From Ferroplasma sp037442045 (GTDB lineage Archaea; Thermoplasmatota; Thermoplasmata; Thermoplasmatales; Thermoplasmataceae), in contig NZ_JBBIRC010000023.1 of NCBI RefSeq assembly GCF_037442045.1, positions 1 through 24,243 of the forward strand: a stretch of DNA of 24,243 bases, given 5' to 3'. Positions 15,971 through 24,140 of the stretch are shown piece after piece. The notes under the pieces are model-generated. The model ran no database searches, was not told where the DNA came from, and saw only the letters and a list, made by a program, of their open reading frames with translations. Position 1 is the stretch's first letter, and each line of letters begins with the position of its first letter. Made by a program: the position numbers and the translations under genes.

Positions 15971-18220
15971 ATGTATTGTATAATAGATTCTAATGACCAG
16001 GAACTGCGTAAAATAGCAGCAGAACTTGGGCTTACATATGATGAAATAGTCATGCTCAGAAATTACTTTAAAGGTGTTGGCAGGAATCCCACTGATATTG
16101 AAATTCAGGCAATAGCACAGGGATGGAGTGAACATTCCTGTTATAAATCATCAAAGATTTATCTCAAAAAATACTTTTCAGGATTAAAAACTGATTATAC
16201 CATTTTAACAATGGAAGATGATGCGGCAGTTATATCATTTGATGATGATTATGCCTATGTTGTTAAAATGGAAAGCCATAACCATCCAAGTGCAGTAGAG
16301 CCGTATGGTGGGGCTGCAACCGGGGTTGGCGGAATTATAAGGGATGTGCTATGCATGGGAGCACAGCCAGTAGCACTTATTGATTCATTGTATTTTGGCG
16401 ATCCCGATAATGAAAAAGGGAATCTAACGGAACGCTTTATATTGAATAGAGTTGTAGCTGGAATAAAGGACTATGGCCAGCGTGTAGGAATACCAGCGGT
16501 AGCAGGATCTGTAAACTTCAACAATGTGTATAATGGCATGCCGCTGGTAAATGCAGGCTGCATAGGCATAGTGAGAAAAGATCAGGTTGTAAGAAGCAGG
16601 ATCAGCAAGGAAGGTGATTTGCTTATTGTTTGTGGTGGAAGAACTGGAAGAGATGGAATACATGGAGTTAATTTCGCTTCAAAAGTTCTTAATGCAAGCA
16701 ATGAAGAGAATAGAAATGCTGTACAGCTTGGCAATCCAATAATAAAAGAACCGTTAATCCACGCTATTTTAGAGGCAAATGAAGCTAAATTAATAGATGG
16801 AATGAAAGACCTTGGAGGCGGTGGGCTCTCCAGTGCAGTAAGTGAAATGCTTTTTGCAGGTGGCATGTCGGGAATCATAAATCTTGATAAAGTACTTTTA
16901 AAGGACAGTAAAATGGAGCCATGGGAAATATGGGTCAGCGAGTCCCAGGAAAGAATGTTTCTGGCAATTAATCCGGCAAATCTGGAAAAAATTAATAAAA
17001 TCTTTGAAAAATGGGGAATAGAATATTCTGTTATAGGGAAAACAGTAAAAAGGCCGAATCTTATAATTAATTACAATGGGGAAAAAATACTGGATATGGA
17101 ACTTTCATTTCTTACTGGTGGCCCTGTATATGCGAGAAATTATAAAAAACCAGAAAAAGATGGAAAAATTGTTCTTGATAAGGAACCTGAAAATTATAAA
17201 GATTTTATTTATAGCTTCTTATCAGAACCAAATATATGCTCAAGATTCAATATAGTCAGGCAGTATGATTTCACCGTCAGGGGAAATACCATTGTAAAGC
17301 CATTTACAGGCATGCCTAATTTTGAAACACATTCAGATGCAACAATAATAAAGCCTGTAGAAGAATCTTACATTGGCCTCTGCATTACATCCGGTTCAAT
17401 ACCTGAAATGGCTGGCATAGACCCTTACAGAGGCACACTGCATATACTTGCGGAGGGCTATAAAAATATACTGAGCTCCGGTGGCATCCCACATGCAGTA
17501 ATTGACGCGATGAATTTTGGAAATCCTGAAAATCCTGAGACAATGTACAGTTTCATTGAATCGGTACATGCAATTTCAGATTTTTGCAAAGAAACTAAAC
17601 TGCCACTGGTTTCTGGCAACGTAAGTTTTTACAATGAAACAGATAGAGAAATATTGCCAACTCCAAACATACTGTTTACGGGAAAAATTGAAGATATCAG
17701 AAGGTCTAAAACAGTAGAGCTAAAACATGCAGGCAATCCTGTATACCTTGCTGGAACTATTATACCTGACCTGGCCGGAAGCCAGTATTCCGAAATAATG
17801 AGAACAAAACACAGTAAATTGCCTTACTGTGATATTAAGGAGCTTATGAATATTAAAAACGATATATCTGATTCTCTGGATTATATTGAATCAATGCACG
17901 ATATTTCATCAGGTGGCTTGCTGACATCCATGCTTGAAATGTCATTTGGCGGGAAATACGGAATTGAAGCAGATATATCAAATATTCCAGGAAGAACAAA
18001 TGAAAAATTGTTTTCAGAGCTTGGAAATGGCATATTAATTGAAGTTAAAAAAGAAGATGAAGAAAAATTCATTAAAGCCTTTAACAGAGCCAGGATCATG
18101 AAAATAGGTACAGTAATTGAAAGTTATGTGAAAATCAGTGAAAATGGAAGATATATAGTTATGGACAATAAAGACAAATTACGGTCCATATGGGAAAAAG
18201 GACTTGATGAGTATATATAA
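15971..18220 (+). CDS. purL: Phosphoribosylformylglycinamidine synthase subunit PurL (FGAM synthase II)
   Basis: About 749 residues, typical of the small PurL that works with PurS and PurQ. Seen: QGWSEHSCYKSSK near residue 52 with the catalytic His, MESHNHPSAVEPYGGAATG near 100, KDLGGGGLSSA, and in the second half SGNVSFYNE and MHDISSGGLLTS. These are the duplicated AIR-synthase-like halves of PurL. It uses ATP and ammonia supplied by PurQ. ATG 15971 is one base after the purS stop; a GTG at 15962 would overlap purS by 8 nt and add three residues. No strong SD decides between them. No purQ follows; the next sequence is a broken transposon remnant. Confidence 0.95.
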   Translation: MYCIIDSNDQELRKIAAELGLTYDEIVMLRNYFKGVGRNPTDIEIQAIAQGWSEHSCYKSSKIYLKKYFSGLKTDYTILTMEDDAAVISFDDDYAYVVKMESHNHPSAVEPYGGAATGVGGIIRDVLCMGAQPVALIDSLYFGDPDNEKGNLTERFILNRVVAGIKDYGQRVGIPAVAGSVNFNNVYNGMPLVNAGCIGIVRKDQVVRSRISKEGDLLIVCGGRTGRDGIHGVNFASKVLNASNEENRNAVQLGNPIIKEPLIHAILEANEAKLIDGMKDLGGGGLSSAVSEMLFAGGMSGIINLDKVLLKDSKMEPWEIWVSESQERMFLAINPANLEKINKIFEKWGIEYSVIGKTVKRPNLIINYNGEKILDMELSFLTGGPVYARNYKKPEKDGKIVLDKEPENYKDFIYSFLSEPNICSRFNIVRQYDFTVRGNTIVKPFTGMPNFETHSDATIIKPVEESYIGLCITSGSIPEMAGIDPYRGTLHILAEGYKNILSSGGIPHAVIDAMNFGNPENPETMYSFIESVHAISDFCKETKLPLVSGNVSFYNETDREILPTPNILFTGKIEDIRRSKTVELKHAGNPVYLAGTIIPDLAGSQYSEIMRTKHSKLPYCDIKELMNIKNDISDSLDYIESMHDISSGGLLTSMLEMSFGGKYGIEADISNIPGRTNEKLFSELGNGILIEVKKEDEEKFIKAFNRARIMKIGTVIESYVKISENGRYIVMDNKDKLRSIWEKGLDEYI

Positions 18221-18300
18221 TCAATAATAGTAATAACTTTAGATATTTTCTAATAACATCAAAAATTTAGATTTTAACACCCACAAGGTAAATTGAAAAT

Positions 18301-18336
18301 ACCATGTTTTCAATGATTGGACTCAAACACCATGGT
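18301..18336. repeat. Short inverted repeat ACCATG...CATGGT
   Basis: Six perfect bases at 18301-18306 and 18331-18336, with three further A-T pairs possible after a bulge, lie between purL and the recombinase remnant. It could be a transcript-end hairpin or chance; weak support. Confidence 0.25.
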
Positions 18337-18401
18337 GAAAATTTTTAAAAAAAGAAGGTTTTTAAAAATTATCTTTGTGTATTATCGATATATAATTAAC
18401 A

Positions 18402-18758
18402 ATGAAAACCAAAGATGTCATGAATCTGTTGCAGATATCCAGAAAACACTTTATGTCCATGCAAAATCAGGATTCGTTATACTGTTATGCCAAATAAGAG
18501 GTATAACTACAATGAAGATATTTATAAGATACTTAATAAGGATGTAAAGAGGAAAACTGTTCTCTATGCACGTATATCAACAGCAAAACAGATATACAGA
18601 ACCAGATAGATCAGATGAAGCAGTGGTGCTTCATGAATGGTTATACTATTAATGCAATATATTCTGATATTGCTTCTGGTATTTCCTTTGAGAAGAGAAA
18701 AGGCTTTTTTGAAATGCTTGATCAGATTATGGACAACATATACAATATGATTACATAA
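18402..18758 (+). pseudogene. IS607-type serine recombinase (TnpA) remnant
   Basis: Reading across at least three frame shifts gives a recognisable IS607-family TnpA N-terminus. From ATG 18402 comes a MerR-like DNA-binding start, MKTKDVMNLLQISRK. It continues shifted as TLYVHAKSGF, then RYTVMPNKRYNYNEDIYKIL, then KRKTVLYARISTAKQ with the catalytic Ser of the resolvase domain. After another shift come QNQIDQMKQWCFMNGYTINA and YSDIASGISFEKRKGFFEML, before TAA at 18756-18758. Intact family members have roughly 190-210 residues; this ends near 120, within the catalytic domain. No tnpB is nearby. It is an inactive scrap inserted after purL. Confidence 0.85.
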
Positions 18759-18788
18759 GCTTATAATAATATGTTTTAATATTGTGTT

Positions 18789-19043
18789 ATGTCTGATTAT
18801 ATACACGAATTAAAGTACATGGAAGAAAAGGATTTCACCATTGAAATAACTTACAGGCTTAATTATGAAGACAAAGCATGCGGATCAATAAGAATTTTTT
18901 CCGGCCAAATTGACCCGGAGAAGGATAACTATGAAATTTACATGGAACTTATTGAATGCGGCCTTACATCAGAACAGGTATATGATCGTGTGAAGAAAAT
19001 AGAAGAGGAGATTATGCAGGATAAGCTTGACCTGTCACTGTAA
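18789..19043 (+). CDS. Small acidic protein, unknown function
   Basis: 84 residues, hydrophilic and acidic, with no membrane segment. The first half (FTIEITYRLNYEDKACGSIRI) looks like beta strands; the second (ECGLTSEQVYDRVKKIEEEI) is a helix. I recognise no family. ATG 18789 lies 30 bp after the recombinase remnant, behind AT-rich sequence that could be a TATA box. The next gene follows after 33 bp, so the two may be cotranscribed. Regular third-position AT use and plausible composition suggest a real gene, but its function is unknown. Confidence 0.62.
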   Translation: MSDYIHELKYMEEKDFTIEITYRLNYEDKACGSIRIFSGQIDPEKDNYEIYMELIECGLTSEQVYDRVKKIEEEIMQDKLDLSL

Positions 19044-19076
19044 TCACTCTTAAATAATAATCATGGTGCAAAATCA

Positions 19077-19589
19077 ATGTTCAGCAAAAAAGTTCTTGTT
19101 GGAATAATTCTAATAGTTATAGGAATCCCACTTGTTATTGGTGGTGTTCTTACAATGACAGGTGAACCGTCAGGAAATACTGTAACTAAATATTCAAGCG
19201 ATATTTATACAACGCCATCGTTTAATTTCTCCAGTAAAATGATCCTGATAGTTGTATCCTCAGATAATTCTTCTGCTGGCCTTGTAAATAGTTTCAGCTT
19301 CGATGCAAATGCATCAGAATTTAACAGCTCCAATATAGGCAAATATACGGTAGCTCCATCAAATTACATTGACGGGGAGCCTTATTATACCAATCTTAGT
19401 GGAAAATATAAATATGTGGTTATAACTGACAAAAAACCAACAATAGATTATAACTTTGTTACAGATTCCGAAATTACAAGAATTACAGATGCAAGTTATG
19501 TAGCTGCTGCAGGTGCTCTCCTGACGGGATCCGGAATAATAATTGCCATGGTTACTGTACTATTCCGAAAGATAAATTCAAAAAAGTAA
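19077..19589 (+). CDS. Membrane-anchored surface protein, putatively N-glycosylated
   Basis: 170 residues. A hydrophobic segment at about 6-26 acts as signal anchor and a second at about 141-163 is followed by basic FRKINSKK. The 110-residue stretch between them is rich in Ser, Asn, Thr and Tyr and has five N-x-S sequons (Asn50, 64, 78, 83, 106). Both membrane segments flank an external domain, with the termini probably inside. N-glycosylation of acidophile surface proteins is established; glycosylation here is inference. ATG 19077 follows the previous gene by 33 bp. I recognise no family. Confidence 0.72.
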   Translation: MFSKKVLVGIILIVIGIPLVIGGVLTMTGEPSGNTVTKYSSDIYTTPSFNFSSKMILIVVSSDNSSAGLVNSFSFDANASEFNSSNIGKYTVAPSNYIDGEPYYTNLSGKYKYVVITDKKPTIDYNFVTDSEITRITDASYVAAAGALLTGSGIIIAMVTVLFRKINSKK

Positions 19590-19797
19590 TAAACATATTT
19601 TATAATCTATAATTTAATTTCTAAAATTATGTAATTTCCTTTCTCTTATGCTTGATTTATGCCTTTTTATTGAAATATTTTTATACAACGTTATAAATAC
19701 CTTAAAATGCACGGTTTTCATTATGGTAAGTTGAATTTTTAAATAGGAGCTGAAATTGCAAACAAAAAAATCTTTAAACTAATTGTAATAGGCTTGC

Positions 19798-21165
19798 ATG
19801 ATCGTTTCGCCACTGGATTATAGATATGGCCGGGAGAATGTAAAAAACATATTTTCAGAAAAAACCAGATTAAATATCATGCTCAATGTGGAAAGTGCAA
19901 TAGCCCAGGCAGAATCATATTATGGAGTTATACCTGACTCTGCATATCTGGATATTAAGAAAGTTGTTGATGGAAATGAAGTACAGTTAAGCAGAGTGAA
20001 GGAAATCGAGGCAAGCATAAACCATGATGTGATGTCTATTGTTGAAGCATTGACTGAAAAATGCACTGCAGGTAAAAATTATGTGCATTTTGGAGTAACA
20101 TCCAATGATATTAATGATTCTGCATCAGCAATACAGATGAAGCGTGCCCTGAGCATAATAATATCAGACCTTATGGTACTGAGCAAGGCTCTTGTAAAAT
20201 TAATAAACGAAAACGAGGAAACAATAATGGTTGGAAGAACGCATGGCCAGCATGCTTCCCCAATAACTCTTGGATTAAAATTTTCAGTATACCTTTCTGA
20301 AATAAACAGGCATCTAGAAAGAATTCAGGAAGCAAGAAAAAGGATAATTGCAGGAAAAATACTTGGCCCTGTTGGAACCGGCGCAGCTCTTGGGAAAAAT
20401 GCACTTAAAATACAGGAAAAGACATGTGAAATACTGGGAATAACTCATGAAACCGCATCAACCCAGATCGTCGGCAGGGACAGGTATATAGAATATCTGT
20501 CTATAATAAATAATATATCCGTATCGCTTGAAAAATTTGCGACGGAAATCAGAAACCTTCAGCGTCCAGAGATATATGAACTGGCAGAATATTTTGATAA
20601 CGATAAGCAGGTTGGGTCCAGCTCCATGCCATCAAAAAGAAATCCAGTAGTTTCAGAGAACATAGTTAGCCTTGCACGGCTGACCAGATCTTTTATTATA
20701 CCGGAATATGAAGCAGGTGTGCAGTGGCACGAGAGGGATTTGACAAACAGTGCCCTTGAAAGGTTTACAATACCGTATGCATCTATACTTGTAGATGATA
20801 TAATTATTAAAATGGCCGGGGTCTTTTCAAATTTATTTATTAATAAGGAAGAAATGAAGAAAAAAGCATATGAAGATCAGTTTATAATGTCGGAAAGTGT
20901 TACAACTGCTCTTGTAGGACACGGAATGCCCAGGCAGGAGTCACATGAATTTGTCAGGGAAGCATCTATGTATGCATATGATCACAGCATAACATTTAGG
21001 GAATCTCTTATAAATAAGGGCATTCTTCAGCATATGCCAGAAAAGGATCTGAATGATTCAATGAACCCCGAAAATTTTCTTGGTGTTTCTAAGGAAATAT
21101 GTGAAGACACAATAAAAAATTCAGATAATCTTCAAAAATACCTTGCAGGTGAAATTTATGATTGA
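19798..21165 (+). CDS. purB: Adenylosuccinate lyase
   Basis: A 455-residue fumarase/aspartase-superfamily enzyme that splits SAICAR and adenylosuccinate, releasing fumarate, in purine synthesis. Seen: VSPLDYRYG at the N-terminus, the catalytic-His segment GRTHGQHASP (about 145-155) and the signature loop GSSMPSKRNP (about 273-282) with its catalytic Ser. ATG 19798 has CTTTAAACT about 26-18 nt upstream, indicating a leaderless promoter; the 208 bp before it are otherwise empty. The last codons carry the SD and ATG of the next gene. Confidence 0.96.
   Translation: MIVSPLDYRYGRENVKNIFSEKTRLNIMLNVESAIAQAESYYGVIPDSAYLDIKKVVDGNEVQLSRVKEIEASINHDVMSIVEALTEKCTAGKNYVHFGVTSNDINDSASAIQMKRALSIIISDLMVLSKALVKLINENEETIMVGRTHGQHASPITLGLKFSVYLSEINRHLERIQEARKRIIAGKILGPVGTGAALGKNALKIQEKTCEILGITHETASTQIVGRDRYIEYLSIINNISVSLEKFATEIRNLQRPEIYELAEYFDNDKQVGSSSMPSKRNPVVSENIVSLARLTRSFIIPEYEAGVQWHERDLTNSALERFTIPYASILVDDIIIKMAGVFSNLFINKEEMKKKAYEDQFIMSESVTTALVGHGMPRQESHEFVREASMYAYDHSITFRESLINKGILQHMPEKDLNDSMNPENFLGVSKEICEDTIKNSDNLQKYLAGEIYD
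21147..21152 (+). promoter_or_regulatory. Shine-Dalgarno AGGTGA inside the purB 3' end
   Basis: AGGTGA, five bases before ATG 21158, is a full match to the archaeal anti-SD and favours that ATG over the TTG at 21143, which lies upstream of the SD. Confidence 0.75.
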
Positions 21166-21745
21166 CAATTTTGAAGAAACTAAAAAATATAAACTTATAT
21201 TAAATGAAATAAATGGCGAAGAAAAATCCATTACAGGTATACAGAAATCTCTGGAAGAGAAAGGAGTAAATATGCACAGGCTTGTCCTTACCGGTTATCT
21301 TAATGCAATGGTCGAGCTGGGCATGTTGCACGAAAGAGAAATAAAACCTGCCAGAATATTCTCAAATATCACCAAAAATAATCATGATATATACAGCATA
21401 GTAGGGTCAAGCATGAAAAAATTTGATGACAGCAATGCAGGTTACAACTCTTTGCTTGCTCTATATTATCTTTTTGAAAGGCCTATTTTTTCAAGAGAAC
21501 TGGAGAGATGTGACGTTATTGTTCCAAATAAAAATGTAAAAGTAATAAATTCCAGTTCCAAGAATGAATATATAAAAAAACTGGCTGAAATAGATGTAAA
21601 AATACCGCCAACAAGCACACTTCTGGAACCGGTAGATGTGGATAAGCTGCTTATATCAAAACTTTTGAATTGCATTCTATCAACTCAGTATGATCTTAAG
21701 AAATATACAATAGTAAATACAAATCAGCAAACACTTGATTGGTAA
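21158..21745 (+). CDS. Putative winged-helix regulator
   Basis: 195 residues from ATG 21158. The first 70 residues (EETKKYKLILNEINGEEKSI, then IQKSLEEKGVNMHRLVLTGYL and MVELGMLHEREIKPARIF) have the pattern of a winged helix-turn-helix with a basic wing. A second region (SLLALYYLFERPIFSRELERC) could be another. No enzyme motif is seen. The ATG overlaps the purB stop by 8 nt and is preceded by AGGTGA, so it is translated with purB. Regulation of purine genes is an obvious guess, but nothing in the sequence proves it. I do not recognise a named family. Confidence 0.7.
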   Translation: MIDNFEETKKYKLILNEINGEEKSITGIQKSLEEKGVNMHRLVLTGYLNAMVELGMLHEREIKPARIFSNITKNNHDIYSIVGSSMKKFDDSNAGYNSLLALYYLFERPIFSRELERCDVIVPNKNVKVINSSSKNEYIKKLAEIDVKIPPTSTLLEPVDVDKLLISKLLNCILSTQYDLKKYTIVNTNQQTLDW

Positions 21746-21784
21746 AAGTTATATCTCTTAATTATATTATAAATATGTGAAATT

Positions 21785-22441
21785 ATGACAATATATACAT
21801 ATGTTCTTACATATAAATTGAATGGAAAATTCTGGTCCTTAACTACTCCAGAAAAAGAGGCCCTTAACAGCAATATTATTAATTTTATTAAAGGCTACAG
21901 AAAAAACTTAATCAGTATAAAATATTATAAATCTATCAGGCATGATAATGACATAATTTTCTGGTCATCTTCTGAATCGCCACTTGTCCTGGAAAAATTA
22001 AAGGAGGGAATAAATATAGCTATAGGCATCTATGGCAGAAGCCAGTACAGCATGTTTTCCCTTTATGAACACTCGCCTTATGTCAATGCCAGCAATAACC
22101 TCGAAGATACATTAAAAACAGAATCAAAGAAATATTTTGTGGCATATCCAATGAGTAAAGACAGGGAATGGTATCTTATCAATTACGAAGAAAGAAAGAA
22201 AATACTGGCAGGCCATATTGGAACAGCAAGAAGTGACAAAGAAAGCCCCGGAATAATCTCATATACAACATACTCCTTTGGCCTTGGAGATCAGGAATTT
22301 GTTGTTCTTTATGAACTTGACGATCTGGCTGCATGGTCTCATGTAACTGAAAAATTAAGAGAAGTCATGGCAAGGAAGTGGATTATTAACGAAGCTCCCA
22401 TATTTGTGGGAATATATAATGGGGATGAGCTGGTAGTTTAA
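21785..22441 (+). CDS. HemQ / chlorite-dismutase-family heme protein
   Basis: A 218-residue protein of the Cld/HemQ family. Seen: YSMFSLYEHSPYV (88-100), KKYFVAYPMSKDREWYLI with YPM at 121-123, the proximal-heme His144 in ILAGHIGTAR, TTYSFGLGDQEFVVLYELDD (161-180), and APIFVG near the end. Family knowledge: Tyr of the YPM motif is the catalytic radical site in coproheme decarboxylases, and true chlorite dismutases carry a distal Arg I do not see here. The HemQ-like role is therefore likelier than chlorite removal. A Thermoplasma homologue of known structure exists, as I recall. ATG 21785 has TATATTATAAAT-type sequence upstream. Rhodanese follows after one base. Confidence 0.88.
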   Translation: MTIYTYVLTYKLNGKFWSLTTPEKEALNSNIINFIKGYRKNLISIKYYKSIRHDNDIIFWSSSESPLVLEKLKEGINIAIGIYGRSQYSMFSLYEHSPYVNASNNLEDTLKTESKKYFVAYPMSKDREWYLINYEERKKILAGHIGTARSDKESPGIISYTTYSFGLGDQEFVVLYELDDLAAWSHVTEKLREVMARKWIINEAPIFVGIYNGDELVV

Positions 22442-22442
22442 T

Positions 22443-22799
22443 ATGTCAATAAAAGATTATTTCAGGGGATCTGACTATTTTAATCAGCCACAGGAATTAG
22501 AAAATCTCACTCCTAAAAAACTTTTGGAACTCAGGGATAAATATGCATTAATAGATGTGCGCACAGGCTTTGAATACAGGCATGGCCATATAAAGGGTGC
22601 AATTCACTATAAACTTGGAAAGGAAAAAGAAATCGAAAGCAAATTTCCAAAAGATGATGCACTGATACTTATATGCAAAACTGGCCATAGAAGCCGTGCA
22701 GCAGCAAACCGACTTGTAAGAATAGGATACAAAAAATTATACCATCTTGAAGGTGGAATGGATAAATGGAGAAAAGAGAAATTCCCTGAAGAAAAATAA
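22443..22799 (+). CDS. Single-domain rhodanese
   Basis: A 118-residue rhodanese-like protein. Seen: LIDVRTGFEYRHGHIKGAIH (the cyclic-Asp and HI.GA motifs), the active loop CKTGHRS with the catalytic Cys in a six-residue CxxGxR pattern, and HLEGGMDKWR. Such proteins carry sulfane sulfur for sulfur transfer or detoxification; the acceptor is unknown. The start ATG is one base after the HemQ-family stop, so the two are cotranscribed and perhaps functionally linked. It is convergent with S17e, the stops almost touching. Confidence 0.92.
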   Translation: MSIKDYFRGSDYFNQPQELENLTPKKLLELRDKYALIDVRTGFEYRHGHIKGAIHYKLGKEKEIESKFPKDDALILICKTGHRSRAAANRLVRIGYKKLYHLEGGMDKWRKEKFPEEK

Positions 22800-22800
22800 T

Positions 22801-23031
22801 TTAAGCGAGACCAAGCTGTTCTAATTCATACTTTTCTTTTGATTTCTTTTTTAGAATGTATCTTGTAATGTAACCGGCAATTGCATTTGCTGTTTTTTTG
22901 GTCACAGTTTTATCTATGAAACTGTGTAAAATTTCTTTATTATGATTGAAATCCTCATTGAAAACACCTTTATTATTATCAACAAGTTCTTCAGCTATTC
23001 TTTTTATATTAGACGGCCTTATACTTCCCAT
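22801..23031 (-). CDS. rps17e: Small-subunit ribosomal protein S17e
   Basis: 76 residues. MGSIRPSNIKRIAEELV, FNEDFNHNKEIL and AIAGYITRYI match the archaeal/eukaryotic S17e family, a component of the 30S head. Archaeal forms are about 60-70 residues; a basic-acidic tail (KKKSKEKYELEQLGLA) makes this one slightly longer. ATG 23031-23029 has a clear TATA box (23052-23060) at 29-21 nt upstream, so the mRNA is leaderless. Confidence 0.93.
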   Translation of the reverse strand: MGSIRPSNIKRIAEELVDNNKGVFNEDFNHNKEILHSFIDKTVTKKTANAIAGYITRYILKKKSKEKYELEQLGLA

Positions 23032-23051
23032 TACAACATTATTTTACAAGC

Positions 23052-23060
23052 ATATATAAA
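23052..23060 (-). promoter_or_regulatory. TATA box of S17e gene
   Basis: Minus-sense TTTATATAT centred about 25 nt before the ATG, the canonical archaeal distance for a leaderless transcript. Confidence 0.65.
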
Positions 23061-23152
23061 TCATTTGATTTTTTTGATAATATAATAATATCGAATTTGA
23101 GGATTTACACTAAATCACTAAAAAAGAAAGTAAAAGTAATAAAGAAAAAATA

Positions 23153-23590
23153 TTATTCTTTAGGAGGTACAACTACAACAGGGATATCAGAATGAGCAAT
23201 AATTCCACTACTGACGGATCCCAGTATAAGTTTGCTAAAGCCATGCAATTTTCTTGTACCTGTAATGATAAAATCAATTCCTTTTTCCTTTGCTGTAACC
23301 AGTATTATCTTTGGTATTTCTTCACCGTTTGAGTTGATTTTAATTAATTCATATTTAAGATTTTCGCTATCAAGAAGCTTTTTGGCTTTTGCTAGAATCT
23401 CATCTGCAGTTTTGTCCTGACCTTCATACACAGATTGTGGGATATATGAATCGAAACTTGCGCTTATGCCAACTATTGTAGGTATGACATAAAGAATAGA
23501 ATATGAATCCACAGTACATTTTAGCTTAATTGCGTATTTTAACGCTTCCCTTGCTCCTTCTGATCCATCAAACGAAACCAAAACTTTCAT
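23153..23590 (-). CDS. Universal stress protein (UspA family)
   Basis: A 145-residue single Usp domain. Seen: MKVLVSFDGSEGAREALKYA at the N-terminus with the nucleotide-contacting Asp, and a C-terminal TGTRKLHGFSKLILGSVSSG. The ATP-binding pattern G-2x-G-9x-G(S/T) is nearly intact, but its second Gly is Lys (GTRK). It probably binds ATP or AMP; such proteins respond to stress, but the exact job is unknown. ATG 23590-23588 has AAATTTAAATA about 31-21 nt upstream (leaderless). The 121 bp to S17e downstream hold the S17e promoter. Confidence 0.92.
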   Translation of the reverse strand: MKVLVSFDGSEGAREALKYAIKLKCTVDSYSILYVIPTIVGISASFDSYIPQSVYEGQDKTADEILAKAKKLLDSENLKYELIKINSNGEEIPKIILVTAKEKGIDFIITGTRKLHGFSKLILGSVSSGIIAHSDIPVVVVPPKE

Positions 23591-23745
23591 GGTAAAGCAT
23601 CATAAATGGCTATTTAAATTTATTTAATTGTTATGTTGCATAATCTGATACATATTAAGATTATGGCATTTCCGTGATAAATAAGAGAGTAACAATAAAA
23701 TAGGTATTTATATTAAAAAATAATACCAAATATACATTTATATTT

Positions 23746-23752
23746 GAGGTGA
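23746..23752 (+). promoter_or_regulatory. Shine-Dalgarno GAGGTGA of L41e
   Basis: GAGGTGA, four bases before TTG 23757, matches the anti-SD strongly and decides the non-ATG start. A TATA-like TATTTATATTA lies at 23705-23714, implying a leader of about 20 nt. Confidence 0.75.
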
Positions 23753-23756
23753 CATA

Positions 23757-23864
23757 TTGAAGCGAAGTTCAAGAGATTGGAAGAAAAAAGGAAACATGCG
23801 TTGGAAATGGAGAAAAAAGAAAATAAGAAGATTAAAGAGAGCAAGAAGAGCAAGCAAGCAGTGA
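23757..23864 (+). CDS. rpl41e: Large-subunit ribosomal protein L41e
   Basis: A 35-residue, extremely basic peptide: KRSSRDWKKKGN then MRWKWRKKKIRRLKRAR and RASKQ. The MRWKWRKKKIRRLKR core is diagnostic of L41e, the smallest ribosomal protein. Archaeal L41e has about 12 more N-terminal residues than the eukaryotic one, as here. The start is TTG 23757 behind GAGGTGA; an internal ATG at 23796 would give a 22-residue eukaryote-like form but has a poorer SD and lacks the archaeal N-terminus. It is too short for routine gene calling. A hairpin follows the stop at once. Confidence 0.9.
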   Translation: MKRSSRDWKKKGNMRWKWRKKKIRRLKRARRASKQ

Positions 23865-23886
23865 GGCTATAGATTTTTTTATAGCC
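23865..23886 (+). terminator. Hairpin after L41e
   Basis: GGCTATA (23865-23871) pairs perfectly with TATAGCC (23880-23886) around a T-rich 8-base loop, starting one base after the L41e stop. It may mark the transcript 3' end; archaeal termination usually needs only a T-run, which lies in the loop. Confidence 0.5.
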
Positions 23887-24140
23887 ACCTTTCACATATT
23901 ACTAAGTTTGATTTTTAATAAAATAGCAAATATTTAACGTTGATATTTTCCAAAAACTGATAGTGTAGCAATATTGCTGTAAAATTGATAAGACTCTATA
24001 CAATCTTTAATTAATCTCCATATTTATATATTTTCTTCCTGTGACCCATTCCTCATTAATGTTCATCGTAATACTTTCTTTTCCTCTTCCATATAAATAT
24101 TAATGATTAAATATATATATTTAATACTATAAATTTATAA
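23887..24140. other. AT-rich intergenic stretch without a supportable gene
   Basis: About 250 bp with only short frames on either strand. On the minus strand two tiny frames (about 9 and 19 codons) appear but have no recognisable family. TATA-like ATTTATATATTT and ATATATATATTT runs occur; none is clearly tied to a gene. Confidence 0.5.

Noticed and set aside
18317..18547. A 76-codon frame after purL that could be called a gene
   Set aside because: It is one frame of the IS607-type recombinase remnant read together with upstream AT-rich sequence; the family signature continues across frame shifts beyond its end.
23930..24115. Two tiny minus-strand frames resembling a small gene pair
   Set aside because: About 9 and 19 codons, no family pattern; chance is sufficient.
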